Assembly: GCF_030272615.1 (NCBI RefSeq)
Contig: NC_081414.1
Location: forward strand, 233,852,733-233,916,732
DNA: 64,000 bases
Reading direction: 5' to 3'
DNA from: Cryptomeria japonica
Taxonomy: Eukaryota; Streptophyta; Pinopsida; Cupressales; Cupressaceae
Numbering within the stretch: position 1 is the stretch's first letter; every line of letters begins with the position of its first letter. Shown here one piece after another: positions 52,025 through 63,995 of the stretch. Below the pieces are notes generated by a model. It was given only the letters and a program-made list of their open reading frames with translations. It searched no databases and was not told where the DNA came from. A program made the position numbers and the translations under genes.

Positions 52025-52919
52025 TGATGCAAGAGCACTGGTGTAGTTCTTATCGGTTGGAGCAGCTAGCAAGGGAATTGCTTGGAGATCGTGGCATTTC
52101 TTCATGTTTGAGAGTTTAGCATTCTGGATTTGGATTTATTCCCTTGCGTTCATGGTCTTTGTCATGTTCGAGTGTCATGGAATTTGGATTTAATTCTAGT
52201 GAGACGTGGATTCTGATATTGGCCCAGCTGATATGTTCTTACTAGTTAGTCTTGCAGTTTGTTGAGCATAGTTGAATCGGGTTGTGGTTTATTTTCGTGA
52301 CTTGTAGATCTTTGATTTATGTTTCTTGCGCCTTGTCTGATGTTCCCAGAGAACCACATAATGTTTTTTGTATTGAAATTTTTTCTTAATGATTTGAGCT
52401 AACTTGTTATTGTTTACATGTTTCATGAATCGGTTGGTCTTTGGGTCGACTTGATCAAGTTATTATTATTTGCGGATGGTATAAATAGAAGTTTTGCAAA
52501 TCATTTGAGAAGATAGAAGATAGAAGACAGAGTTAAGAGATCGAGCAAAGATGTAGAACTGACGAGATTCTAGTCTGGTGGACTCAAGCCGGAAGGGCTG
52601 AGGTCTGGATTAGGGTTGAACCAACAGACTATTACCAAAGACCGATTTGATGTGTAGATGATCTGCGGATCTTATATGTGTGTTGTAAGCATTATTTGTA
52701 TCCTAGACTGCTATCCAGCATGTGGCATATGTAATTCTTCATATTGTTATAAGATTTGTTCTTACTGTTTACAGGTTATGTATTATGTGTTGTTACCGGT
52801 TGTTCTTTCTTCTTTATCTAGTGTTGTGTTACTGATTACTAATATATCTTGCATGGTGTTTGTGTTAGGCTGCAAGGATGGGATGTCCTTCATTGGATCT
52901 CCCTACCTTGACTGCACCA
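52025..52919 (+). repeat. 5' LTR of Gypsy-B
   Basis: TGATGCAAGAGCACTGG...CTGCACCA; TATA box in GGTATAAATAG at about 52478-52488. Primer-binding site TGGTATCAGAGTTGG at 52922-52936 (initiator-Met tRNA type). Confidence 0.8.
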
Positions 52920-53097
52920 AATGGTATCAGAGTTGGTTATGGACTAGTTGGTGGAAGAATTGTTTGCGAACATTGAGGCATTCCTTTGGGTGGACAGATT
53001 GTCGATTAGAGGCACATTGTGCGTGTATTCAATAGATCATCAAGGAGAGGCAATTGAAACCGGTAGTCAGATTGCTGAGTTGACGTAGTTCACTAGA

Positions 53098-54519
53098 GTG
53101 GAAGAGGAGATGCAACCTAGAAGGAAAAACCCTCAGAGGGTAGAGCAGATGATGGAAGACTTCAAGAATGAAGTGAGGAACGAAATCCAAAACGCTTTGG
53201 CTGGTTTGTGGAGGAACTTTGAATCTAAGGATGAGTATGAAGAAGTCAGTGAAGAATTTGAAGAATCTAAAGGATTAGAAGATGGATGAGAGGAAATATT
53301 CCTAAGAGAAGTGGTGCAAGTGAGTAAAGTTCATAAAGTGGAAGTTTCCAACTTTTTCGGAACACCAAACCCAGAGGATCTGTTCAATTGGATCGAAGAG
53401 TTGGAGGACTAGTTTGAGTTTGAGGATGTCGAGGACCCATAGAGAGTCCGGCTGGAATAGACTAAGTTGAAAGGAAATTCTGCCTTATCATGGAAAGAAT
53501 TGCATAAAGACAAAGTGGAGAATGGTAAATTGAATATCACCCTATGGAGACATATGGTTGCAAGATTCAAGGCCAAGTTCATAACTGGAGACTCTGAATT
53601 GGAGTTGTTCAAGAAGTTGCAGAACCTGAAACTAAGAAACGTGACTGTGAAAGAGTACACTGACAAATTCTACAAGGCGATGATTAGATCTGGACATAGA
53701 GAGATGGACAGAGAAAAGGTGGCGAGGTACATAAATAGACTTGCATTTAACATTCAAGATGAGATGAGTATGTTGAGGGTTTCCACAGAAGAAGCTTACC
53801 AGTATGTTTTGAATGATGAGGAGAAGATGAGAAGAAGACAACCAAATAGAGGGAAGGAAAAATTCAAAGGACATATGAGTGACAGTATGAAGAAACCGGT
53901 TGAGGAAGATGATTCAAGACCTAAGTGGAGTAAAGAACCAGAACAGAAAATATAGAGGAAAGGCACTAGCACTACCGATAGAGAATTTCCTAGAAAATGT
54001 TTCAAGTGTGGAGAAACCGGACATAGATTATATGAATGTAAGAATGGAATGGCAAGAAGTTGTGTGGCAAATGAGGAACCGAAAGGTGAAGGTATCAGAT
54101 CTAACTGTGCACTGGAGCAAGGAGAATCCCTTATGTTCAGAAGAAAGGATACTTGATCTACTCAAAGGAAGAGTCTTTTTCGGACTGTGTGTAAATCAGG
54201 TGGTAAGTGTTGCAAGGTTATTGTAGATAGTGGAAGTACTAATAATTTGATATCTAAGGAGACCCTTGTGAATCTTATATTGAAGAGGCTTAAACATCCT
54301 TGTCCTTATGAGGTGAATTGGTTACAAGATGATCAAAAGATAGAATTAAAGGAGCAGCTTTTGGTGAATTTCAATATTGGGCCTTCCAAGGATGAGGTTT
54401 TGTGTGATGTTGTATCTATGAGTGCTTGTCATGTCTTGTTGGTAAAACCTTGGCAATTTGATAGAGGAGCTATTTATGACTATAGAAGAAACCTAGTCAC
54501 TATTGAGAAGGATGGGTAG
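53098..54519 (+). pseudogene. Gypsy-B gag and protease, mostly one frame
   Basis: The same frame runs from about 53098 to the stop at 54517, with in-frame stops near 53287, 53410, 53440, 53458, 53953 and 54151. The gag core is at 53470-53800 (SALSWKELHKDK...NITLWRHMVARFKAKF). The CCHC knuckle is intact (CFKCGETGHRLYEC, 53998-54039), and the protease keeps its DSG (VIVDSGSTNNLIS, catalytic codons 54225-54233), unlike the other elements here. An acidic/basic charged segment follows to about 54983 in other frames, ending NPFRCS; no polymerase follows. Confidence 0.75.
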
Positions 54520-55277
54520 AAGTTCATATTGATTTCTTTGAAGGAGAAAGAGAAGGAGGTGAAGAATCTGAGTACTGAGAAAAGTTAAAGTACTGAGAAA
54601 CTGGTGGCATAGATATATTGCATGGTTTGAAGAAATATTTGATAGAACCGGTTGCAAAGGCTATATCAAAGGGTGACATGAGTTTGCAGAAGGATCTGAC
54701 AGATGAGCCTGATGGACAGATGGAACTGGATGACAGAAATCTTATGGTGACAAACTGGATGAAGTCTTGTGGCAGAAGAAAATCAGAGTTGCAAAAGAAG
54801 GAAAGCAATAGACAGAGACAATGTGTAGATCTGAAGCAAAGGAAGGGAAACAAAGAGAGTCAAGGGTTAGAGAAGTCAGTTGAGCTACCAAAGGACCTAA
54901 AGAAGAGGTTGGTAGATAAAGAAGATGTTTCGATTAGAAATGAGCATGGGGTCTTTATTCTGAATCCTTTTAGATGTTCATGAGTTGCCTCTCATGGAAC
55001 ATCTTCTTTCTACTTGAGGTGTCTGATGCAGGAGAATCCCCGGTCGATGAGCAATCTTGCATCAACCAAAAATATTCCCTTTCAGTTTTGTTCTTGTCTA
55101 GTTCTTTATGTAGTTCTATGTGTTTTTACCGGTTGGTACCGGTAGTTTCTTTCTTTCCATGGCAAATCTTATTTTTGGTTTCTAGGCTGGTTCATGTGCT
55201 TAATTCTAGATTTTTAGTTCATTTGGGTTCTTTTTCGGTCAGTTATCACTTTCGGTTGACTATTTTTTGGTTATGAG

Positions 55278-56324
55278 TGTTGGTATTTTAGATATGTTGA
55301 TATAGTTTTGTCATTGATGTCAACACTTGTCAGCACTTGGAGATCTTTTGGTTATGTTCACCGACATGATTTCAGTGACTTATGCACAGTCACCAGTATC
55401 TAGTTCACCGACAGATTATATTGTTTACCGGCACTTGGAATGACTTGGAGATTACTTGGTTATGTCAAAGACAATGTTTGGACACTTGGTTTTGGTGATT
55501 TGTTCATTGGTCTATTCAGGTTTGCATATTTGTTGTTACTGGAAAATAGGTCCAAGCTATGCACCGGCAAGTATATCTATTCCAGATCAGCACAGCATGT
55601 CATGAAGATGATTTGTTATTATTGTAAATACATTGAGCCGACGCGATGCATTGCATATTGATTCATTTATAATTGATTTCATTGTAATATCTCTTAGTGA
55701 GCTGACCTACTCATTTGGACTTAGGTTATGGTATATATGTAAGATCTCATTTGTGAGATTGACATAGGATAGGAAATGGATTGTAATAAGGTATATGTGA
55801 ATATAAGCAGAGCTATAAACGCAGACATTATTCAAGATTGAAGGAAGGTTTGAAGAAGGAAAATCAGAGCTTAACTGGTACTGAATATAGAATAGGAAGA
55901 TGTTATTGTGAGTAGTACATTATCATTGGATTTAACCATCCAGTTGTAGTCAGTGTGACTCTCATTTTGTGATTGAGCAGTGAGCTTTAGGCAGTTGGCC
56001 TTTCTGCATGTGCAGACTCCATATTGTACACACATACTATCTGCAATAGTATCATCTGATTGTGGGTAAGGTTTCCCACCGTGGATTTTCTCCTTACAGG
56101 GTTTCCTCGTACAAATATCTGTGTTATATGTTGTGGATATTATTGTCTTTCTGTTTCATGTATTAATCTTTACTGGTACTACAATTAACTGTTAAAAATG
56201 TCTACCGGCATAAAGTTTGGTTTACCGGTATTAAGCGTTAAGATTGGTTAAGTTAGTTTTGGTTTGAATTTATTGGACAACTGATTCACCTCCCCCCCCT
56301 CTTAATTGTCTCTGGGACCTAACA
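55278..56324 (+). repeat. 5' LTR of Copia-B
   Basis: 1047 bp, TG...CA, near-end C-run at 56291-56299, and directly followed by the primer-binding site. Confidence 0.9.
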
Positions 56325-56380
56325 ATTGGTATCAAAGCCTAGTTCTCTTTTGCAGAAGTTTAACAACTTGAGGATATCCA

Positions 56381-59300
56381 ATGTCTTCTAACTATTTCAG
56401 GAAGGACGGTCCTAAACTTGATGGAACAAACTATGGCATATGGAATATCAGGATGGAGACACATTTAAATTGCATTGGAAAGGATATATGGGAGGTTACA
56501 AAGAATGGTTATGCTACTCCTACTCAAGGTCAACCTAATCCACCAACCTTGGCTAAAGATGAGGATAATGATTGCAAAGCAAGAGAAGCACTTGTTAGCG
56601 CATTGTCAGATCAGCAAATCATGGGATTATCAGACAGATCTACTCCTGAAGCTATTTAGGACAAATTGGAAACATTGAATGAAGGTGATACCACAATCAA
56701 AATTGTAAAACTTGAATGCTTCCGGGTCAGGTATGAAAATCTAAAAATGGAAGAAGATGAAAGGATTTCTGCTTTTATGGAAAGAGTAAATGAAATTGTT
56801 TTGGGTATACAATGTTGTGGAGGAACCTTAAGTGAAGATGAAATTGTTTCTAAAGTTTTAAGAGCTTTACCACAAGCATATAAGATGAAAGTAACTGCTA
56901 TAAATGAATTAAGAACAATGCCTAATACATCAGTATCTAGAGACACTTTGGTTGGAAAAATTTCAGCTTTTGAACTTGAGGAATTTGCTCTTGTTGCTAC
57001 TATTAAGACAAATTTAGCTTTCAAGGCATCATCATCATCTACTGCATCATCATCATCATCTGATAAATCTGATTGGAAAGCATTTTATGCAAGAGAACTT
57101 GAAGAAATCAGGAAGGAGAATGAAGAACTAGAAGAACTTGAAGCACTATTTGCAAGGAAAATGCCTAAAGGTCCAGTTGGAAGTAAGTATGAAGGTAAAG
57201 CACCCTTTAAATGTTTTAACTACAATAAAATTGGTCATATGGCATCTAGGTGTCTTGATAGACATGCAAGATTGAAAGAAGAAGCTAAAAGAACATATAA
57301 GCCTAACCCTGAATATCAGAGATACAAATTTAAAAAGAATAGAGACAAATCTTGTTACCTTGTTGATGAAGGAGTTACTGATGATTCTGATGAGGAACCG
57401 GCAGACAATGGATGGGTTTTTGTTGCTATAATAGAAGATCAACCGGCACCTACTATTCAACTAGTAGAGCAGGCCCTGGTAGCTAAAATTGAAGATAAGG
57501 ATGAATGGATCATTGATTTTGGATGTTCACATCATATGACTGGTGATAAAAGTAAATTCTTGACCTTTCAGGAATACAATGGAGGTCTAGTAAGATTTGG
57601 AGATGATAAAACTTATTTTATCAAAGGAAAAGGCATTATATCTTTTGATGGTAAGCACAATACTGATAATGTTTACTATGTTGAAGGTTTGAAGCATAAT
57701 CTTTTGAGTGTTGATCAATTAGTTGAAAAAGGTTTTCAGTTACAATTCAAGAATGGAAAATGCAAAATCATGAACAAAACTAGTTTGGAAATTGCAACCG
57801 GTAATCAGACTAGAGGTAATATCTTTCATTTGAATAACTATGAGAAGGCATGCTTGATTGCACATATTGATGAAAGTTGGTTATGGCATAAGAGACTTTG
57901 TCATGTAAATTTTGATTGGATTGTGAAAATCAGTACAACTAAGGCAGTAAGAAACTTACCTAAGATTGTTAAACCTCACAATCCGGTATGTAAGAAATGT
58001 CAAATTAGAAAGCAAGTCAGAGCATATTTTAAGAGTATTCTAGAAAAATATAATAATGTTCTTGACTTAATTCACACTGATTTATGTGGTCCAGCAAGAA
58101 CTAGAAGTTTACAAGGAGATAGATATTTTATGTTAATCATTGATGACTATTATAGAATGTGTTGGGTTACTTTTCTCAGGGAGAAATCAGAAGCACTTGG
58201 GAAATTTAAACTATTCAAGGTGATGGTAGAGAATGAAACTGGTAAGAAAATCAAATGTTTGAGATCAGATCAAGGAGGTGAATTCACATCTAAGAAATTT
58301 AATACATTCTATGAAGTGAATGGAATCAGAAGACATATATCTTTACCCTGAACACCCCAACAAAATGGAGTTGTGGAAAGAAAGAACAAAACTATTTTGG
58401 ATACAGCTAGAAGCATGATATCAAAAGCAAATATACCTCATGTATATTGGAGAGAAAAGAAGTGAATACAACAGTTTATACATTCAACAGAGTTCACATC
58501 AAAGGTGAAACCAGTCAAACCCCTCATGAACTATGGTTTGGTAATACTCCTACTCTTAAATATTTTAGAATATTTGGAAGTAAATGCTATATTAGAAGAG
58601 ATGAGTATATTGGAAAATTTGATCCTAGAAGTGATGAATGAATATTTCTTGGCTATTCATATAAGAGCAAGACATATAGATGTTTTAATAAGAGATTGCA
58701 GAAAATTGTTGAGAGTGCAAATGTGAAGATTGATGAACAGTTTAGAGGAAATTCAAGGTACATGGTCTCTAAACTGGCAATAGAGATAATTTCAAGTGAA
58801 CCTACAATTAGTACACCAGTACAGAATGTTGATCCAGTTATACCGGCATCATCAGAGGATACAACAGTGGCTGAGGAACAGTAGCAAGTAAAAACACCCC
58901 GATATGTAAGATTGAACCACTCTGAAAGTTAGATAATTGGGAACAAGTATCAAGGTGTTATGACTAGAGGAAGACTGGCAAATGAAGAGGTATGTCTTAT
59001 TTCTAAAATTGAACCAGCATCAGTTAATGAGGCATGTGAAGATAAACACTGGATTAAAGCTATGGAAGATAAATTGGAACAAATTGAAAAGAATAATACA
59101 TGGACATTAGTTCCCCGGCCTAAAGACAAAAATGTAATTGGAACTAAATGGGTATTCAGAAATAAACTTAATGAAGATGGTAAGGTAATCAAAAATAAAG
59201 CAAGATTAGTGTGTAACGGATATTCTCAGAAAGAAGGAGTTGATTATAATGAAACCTTTGCACCGGTAGCTAGAATTGAGGCAGTCAGATTATTCTTAGC

Positions 59301-60546
59301 TTTTGCAACACACAAGAACTATAAAGTATATCAAATGGATGTTAAATGTGCATTTCTGAATGTTGATCTTGAAGAATAAGTTTACATTGAACAACTTGAT
59401 GGATTTTCATTAACAAATAACAAAGATATGGTTTGTAGGTTAAGGAAAGCTTTGTATGGACTAAAGTAAGCTCCTAGAGCTTGGTATGCTAGATTGGACA
59501 AATATCTTTTGAAGATTGGTTTCACTAAAGGTAATGCTGATAGCAACTTATAGTACCAAGTGACTAATGATGACATCTTGGTTATAGAAGTTTTTGTTGA
59601 TGATATAATCTTTGGAGGTGAAGATGGATTATGTAAAGACTTTTCTAAAAAGATGCAGGAAGAATTTGAAATGTCTATGATTGGGGAGATAAAATTCTTT
59701 TTAGGATTGCGGATTTCATAGACTGGTAAAGGTATATTCATAAATCAATCAAAGTACTTGAAGGAATTACTAAAGAAATTTGGCATGGAAAACTCTAAAC
59801 TGGTAAGCACACCTATGACTACAACTGATAAATTATTATTGAAGGATGAATCAACACCTGTTAATCCAACTGGGTACAAGTCTATGATAGGAGGTTTACT
59901 GTATTTGACACAAACAAGACCTGATATTATGAATGTAGTGTGTATTGTTTCAAGATTTCAGAGTAATCCTAAAGAAAATCATGAATCAGCAATAAAAAGG
60001 AGTTTTCGATATCTACAAGGCACTACAAATCTTGGTTTATGGTATCCTAGAGATTAAAATTTTGATTTTTGTGCATACACAGATGTAAATTGGGCAAGAG
60101 ATGTAGATGACAGAAAAATTACCACGGGTGGAGCATTTTTTCTTGGTAGCAGATTAATTTTTTGGTTAAGAAAGAAACAAAGTTGCACATCTTTATCAAC
60201 AGCAGAATCAGAATATGTTGCAGCAGCAACTAATTGTACACAGGTATTATGGATCAAGCAAATGTTGAAGGACATAAAGGTAAAATGCAAGGAACCTATA
60301 ACTATCTACTATGATAATATGGCAGCAATTGATATATCCAAGAATCCAATATTTCACTCAAAAACTAAACATGTCTCTATCAAATTCAATTTTTTGAAAG
60401 AGAATGTTGAAGCAAAAGAAATGAAATTAGTTTATGTGAATACTAAAGAGTAGATTGTAGATATTTTTACCAAGCCTTTGCCTAAGGAAACTTTTGAATA
60501 TCTTAGAGAGCAGCTTAGGGTTATACCACCACCGATAGAGACTTAG
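56381..60546 (+). pseudogene. Copia-B gag-pol polyprotein pseudogene
   Basis: Start ATG at 56381. Frame 2 holds to about 58440, then one frameshift to a frame kept until the stop at 60544; about 11 in-frame stops (for example 56657, 58349, 58639, 58882, 59377, 59719, 60451). Order: gag (YGIWNIRMETHL); knuckle with the second Cys changed to Tyr (CFNYNKIGHMASRC, about 57212); protease with DSG changed to DFG (WIIDFGCSHHMTGD, about 57507); integrase zinc region (WLWHKRLCHVNF) and core (HTDLCGP, SDQGGEF, NGVVERKN); reverse transcriptase ([10 protein letters not shown] at about 59140, YQMDVKCAFLN at 59330, FVDDIIFGG at about 59593); RNase H (AYTDVNWARDVDDRK, SLSTAESEYVAAA) and IFTKPLPKETFEYL near the end. 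Closest relative in the window is Copia-A. Dead copy. Confidence 0.9.
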
Positions 60547-60905
60547 ACAGTTGATGTTTGTCATCAACTGGCATAATTAACAGAGAAATCTTTTTTTCTG
60601 GCTCTGATGAGGAGAGCTACCTCTCAGGGGGAGTAGTTGGTATTTTGTAAGAAGTTGGTATTTTGTAATATGTTTTGAAACTGGTTTTTGCTTTGGCATT
60701 TGATGTCAAAGGGGGAGTGATATCTATGGAAAAACATATTATATTTTGGAGAGATTATTGGGGGACAGATTATTGCTCTCTGTATTTTGATTTTTGATTA
60801 ACGATCTCTTTTGGAGATTGTTGGTTTTTTGGTTTTTGGTATTTCTATTTTGGCACTTTGATGGTTTTTCCATCTTATGCTGCCATCAATGCCAAATGGG
60901 GGGAT
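60547..60905 (+). other. Copia-B 3' untranslated spacer with two polypurine tracts
   Basis: Runs between the polyprotein stop and the 3' LTR. AAAGGGGGAGTG at about 60709 and the tract next to the LTR are both purine-rich; an internal and a terminal tract are common in plant Copia elements. Confidence 0.5.
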
Positions 60906-61953
60906 TGTTGGTATTTTGGATATGTTGATATAGTTTTGTCATTGATGTCAACACTTGTCAGCACTTGGAGATCTTTTGGTTATGTTCACTAGCATGATTT
61001 TAGTGACTTATGCATAGTCACGGGTATCTGGTTCACCAGCAGATTATATTGTTCATCGGCACTTGGAATGACTTGGAGATTACTTGGTTATGTCAAAGAC
61101 ATTGTTTGGACACTTAGTTTTGGTGATTTGTTCATTGGTCTATTCGGGTTTGCATATGTGTTGTTACCGGCAAATGGATCCAAGTTATGCACCAACAAGC
61201 ATATCTATTCTAGATCAGCATGGCATGTCATGAAGATGATTTTTTATTATTGTAAATGCATTGAGCCAACATTATGCAACGCATATTGATTCATTTATAA
61301 TTGATTTCATTGTAATATCTCTTAGTGAGCTGACCTACTCATTTGGACTTAGGTTATGGTATATATGTAAGATCTCATTTGTGAGATTGACATAGGATAG
61401 GAAAAGGATTGTAATAAGGTATATGCGGATATAAGAAAATATATACACATAGACATCATTCAAGATTGAAGGAATGTTTGAAGAAGGAAAATCAGAGCTT
61501 AACCAATATTGAATCCAGCATATGAAGATGCTATTTTGAGCAATACATTATCATTGGATTTAACCATCCAATTGTAGTCAATTTGACTCCCATTTTGTGA
61601 TTGAGCGGTGAGCTCTAGGTAGTTGGCCTTTCTGCATGTGCAGACTTCATATTGTACACACATACTATCTGTAGTAGTATCATATGATTGTGGGTAAGGT
61701 TTCCCACTGTGGTTTTTCCCCTTGCAGGGTTTCCACGTATAAATATTTGTGTTATGTGTTGTGGATGTTATTGTCTTTCTGTTTCATGTATTAATCTTTA
61801 TCAGTACTGCAATTAATTGTTAAAATTGTCTACCGGCATAAAGTTTGGTTTATCGGTATTAAGCATTAAGATTGGTTAAGTTAGTTTTGGTTTGAATTTA
61901 TTGGACAAATGATTCACCCCCCCCCCCCTCTCAGTTGTCTCTAGGACCTAACA
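60906..61953 (+). repeat. 3' LTR of Copia-B
   Basis: 1048 bp, same ends as the 5' LTR. Differences are mostly C/T and G/A transitions. Confidence 0.9.
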
Positions 61954-62524
61954 ACGGGACAGTTCTTGTGCTTACAGGTTGGTTTTCCTTCATTACCAGT
62001 GTGATTCTTGGCGTGTGGATCTATTTTGGGTCTTGTCCAATGTTCTTTGGCATGTGGCCAACCTTCCCATTGAGCCGCACCTCTTGGTTGTTATTTTTTA
62101 GAAAAAAATTTAATTCTTAAGGCCGACCTAGTTACACGTTTCATTTTCCTGCATTGGTAAATGTAATCTTGTGAGGCCGACCTAGATGTGTTCCAGTGGG
62201 TATAAATATGATAGTATGTAATCATTTGTAGGGAAGAGGAAGTATAATTGAGAATAAGGATTGAGATTCACATTTTGTGATCTGCTTGATTCTTAGAGTC
62301 TCGGTTGGATTGTATCTAGCTGATAGCCTGCATGTAACCGGTTAACTACCAGATGTTCTTTGATGATTATATGATGATAACCAGATGGTTGTCGGAATTT
62401 CTAAGGAAATAATATGATTTGTTTCTATAATCTTTTTATGTTTTCTTGTTGCTTCCGTTGTATTACTCTTGTTGCATAAGCTGGTTAATTCTCTTTGAGG
62501 GTTTTACCGGTTATGGCTACACCA

Positions 62525-62844
62525 AGTGGTATCAGAGCTGGTTTGTGAACCTGTTGTTTGAGGAATACTCGGTTATGCACCGATTGGTTGAAGAGGAAGT
62601 TGAGGAAACTTGTAGAGTTGTTCAGATCATTGAACGTGAGGCAGAGCAAGGTTTGCGGGTAGACTGTTGATCCTAGAGCTTGAGCTTGAGGCAGGTTGCA
62701 AGTTGGATCGGTAGATCGTTGAGGAGAGGCAACCAGAAGTTGTAGTCAGATCGTCGAACCCCTGAGGCAGTTGCAAATACCTATTGATAGATTTACAAAG
62801 TGGATCAGGTGATGGGGCTCAGTTTTCAATTAACCCCAAGAGTC
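62525..62844 (+). other. Short interior piece after LTR-C
   Basis: Primer-binding site followed by leader-like sequence that resembles the Gypsy-B leader (GTTGAGGAGAGGCAA at about 62717 against ATCAAGGAGAGGCAA at about 53038). It ends abruptly at LTR-B without a polypurine tract, suggesting deletion or recombination. Confidence 0.5.
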
Positions 62845-63735
62845 TGATGTAGGAGCACCAGTGTAGTTATTATCGGTTGGAGCAGTTAGCAATGGAATTG
62901 CTTGGAGATCGTGGCATTTCTTCAAGTTTGAGAGTTTAGTCTTGTGGATTTGGATTTATTCCCTTGAGTTTGTGGTCTTTGTCATGTTCGAGTTTCATGG
63001 TATTTGGATTTGATTCCGGTGAGATGTGGATTGTAGTATTGGCCCAGTTGATATGTTCTTACCGGTTAGTCTTTCAGTTTGTTGAGTGTAGTTGAATCGG
63101 GTTGCAATAGATTTATGTGACTTGCAGGTTGTAATTTATATTTCTTGTGCCTTGTCTAATGTTCCCAAAGAACCACATGATGTTTTGTGCCTTGGAAGTT
63201 ATCCTTAATGATTTGAGCCGACTTGTTATTGTTTACACATTTCATGAACCGATTGGTCTTTGGGCCGACTTGATCAAGTTATTACTATTTGCAAATGGTA
63301 TAAATAGAAGCTTTATGATTCATTTGAGAAGACAGAAGACAGAAGATACAAGGCAGAGTTTAAAGATCGAATGAAGATGTACAACTGGTGAGATTCTGGT
63401 CCAGTGGACTCAAGCTGGAAGGGCTGAGGTCCGGATTAGGGTTGAACTTACCGGAGGCCGATTTGATGTGTAGATGATCTGTGTATCTTATATGTGTGTT
63501 GTAAGCATTGTTTGTATCTTGGACTGCGATCCATCATGTGGCATATATAATTCTTTATATTGTTATAAGATTTGTTCTTATTGTTTACCGGTTATGTATT
63601 ATGTGTTGTTACGGGTTGTTCTTTCTGCTTTATCTGGTGTTGTGTTACTGATTACTGGTATACCTTGCATGGTGTTTGTGTTAGGCTGCAAAGATGGGAT
63701 GTCCTTCATTGGATCTCCCTACCTTGATTGCATCA
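62845..63735 (+). repeat. 3' LTR of Gypsy-B
   Basis: TGATGTAGGAGCACCAGTG...GATTGCATCA, aligned end to end with 52025-52919. Confidence 0.8.
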
Positions 63736-63740
63736 TAATG

Positions 63741-63940
63741 CTTCCTTCGCTCTGATGTTATATTATGTTTCCTTAACCTCATCAAGAGTGGATGGTCCAT
63801 TCTAAGGAACAACATAGACATTCTAAGTAATCTTCTCCAAGACATTTCAAATGCACCTCCATTTGGCTCTTCCATAGAGTATAGTTCCTTCCATCAAAGC
63901 TCGGACTATCCTTCTTAAAAATAATACCTTGAGCTGCCAT
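63741..63940 (-). pseudogene. Copia-A gag N-terminus
   Basis: ATG at 63940 (minus) opens a frame with SFDGRNYTLWKSQMEVHLKC, the N-terminal hallmark of Copia gag, 40 bases after the primer-binding site. The frame breaks near 63800 and the gene is cut at 63740 by Gypsy-B; it resumes at 52024. Confidence 0.75.
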
Positions 63941-63982
63941 CTTGGATCTTCTCGGGTGATTAAGCTTCTACTGGAGGATTTA

Positions 63983-63995
63983 GCTCTGACACCAA
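63983..63995 (-). other. Copia-A primer-binding site
   Basis: Minus strand TTGGTGTCAGAGC, one base from the initiator-Met tRNA complement (TGGTATCAGAGC). The 5' LTR ends (AACA) at the last bases of the window. Confidence 0.7.

Larger units (their letters stand above)
55278..61953 (+). mobile_element. Copia-B: nearly complete Ty1/Copia element
   Basis: LTRs at 55278-56324 and 60906-61953 (TGTTGGTATTTT...GGACCTAACA) differ by about 9 percent over the first 400 bases by hand count, so it is an old insertion. Primer-binding site TGGTATCAAAGCC at 56327-56339; polypurine tract AAATGGGGGGAT at about 60894-60905. Flanks are ATGAG (55273-55277) and ACGGG (61954-61958): they differ at two positions, both transitions, so the TSD is decayed or absent. 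It lies inside LTR-C. Confidence 0.88.
55024..62524 (+). repeat. LTR-C, split in two by Copia-B
   Basis: The left part 55024-55277 starts TGATGCAGGAGAATCC; the right part 61954-62524 ends GGCTACACCA and is followed by a primer-binding site TGGTATCAGAGCTGG (62527-62541). TATA box GGTATAAATATG at about 62200. Joined length is about 820 bp. The start, the GCCGAC motif before the TATA box and the end resemble LTR-B, but the middle differs, so it is a sister family. Confidence 0.65.
52025..63735 (+). mobile_element. Gypsy-B composite inserted in Copia-A gag
   Basis: LTRs of one family bound it (52025-52919 and 62845-63735). On the minus strand its flanks are CATTT (52020-52024) and CATTA (63736-63740), a 5-bp TSD with one change, and joining them restores the Copia-A gag frame (EA.LSA...SEMTNVMGL). 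The order inside is LTR-B, primer-binding site, gag-protease, LTR-C (split by Copia-B), a second primer-binding site, a short interior piece, LTR-B. No reverse transcriptase or integrase of Gypsy type is present, so the composite is non-autonomous or rearranged. Confidence 0.8.

Noticed and set aside
52658-53035. A 125-residue Cys-rich open frame, with a copy at 63474
   Set aside because: It lies inside the Gypsy-B LTR and recurs only because both LTRs share sequence.
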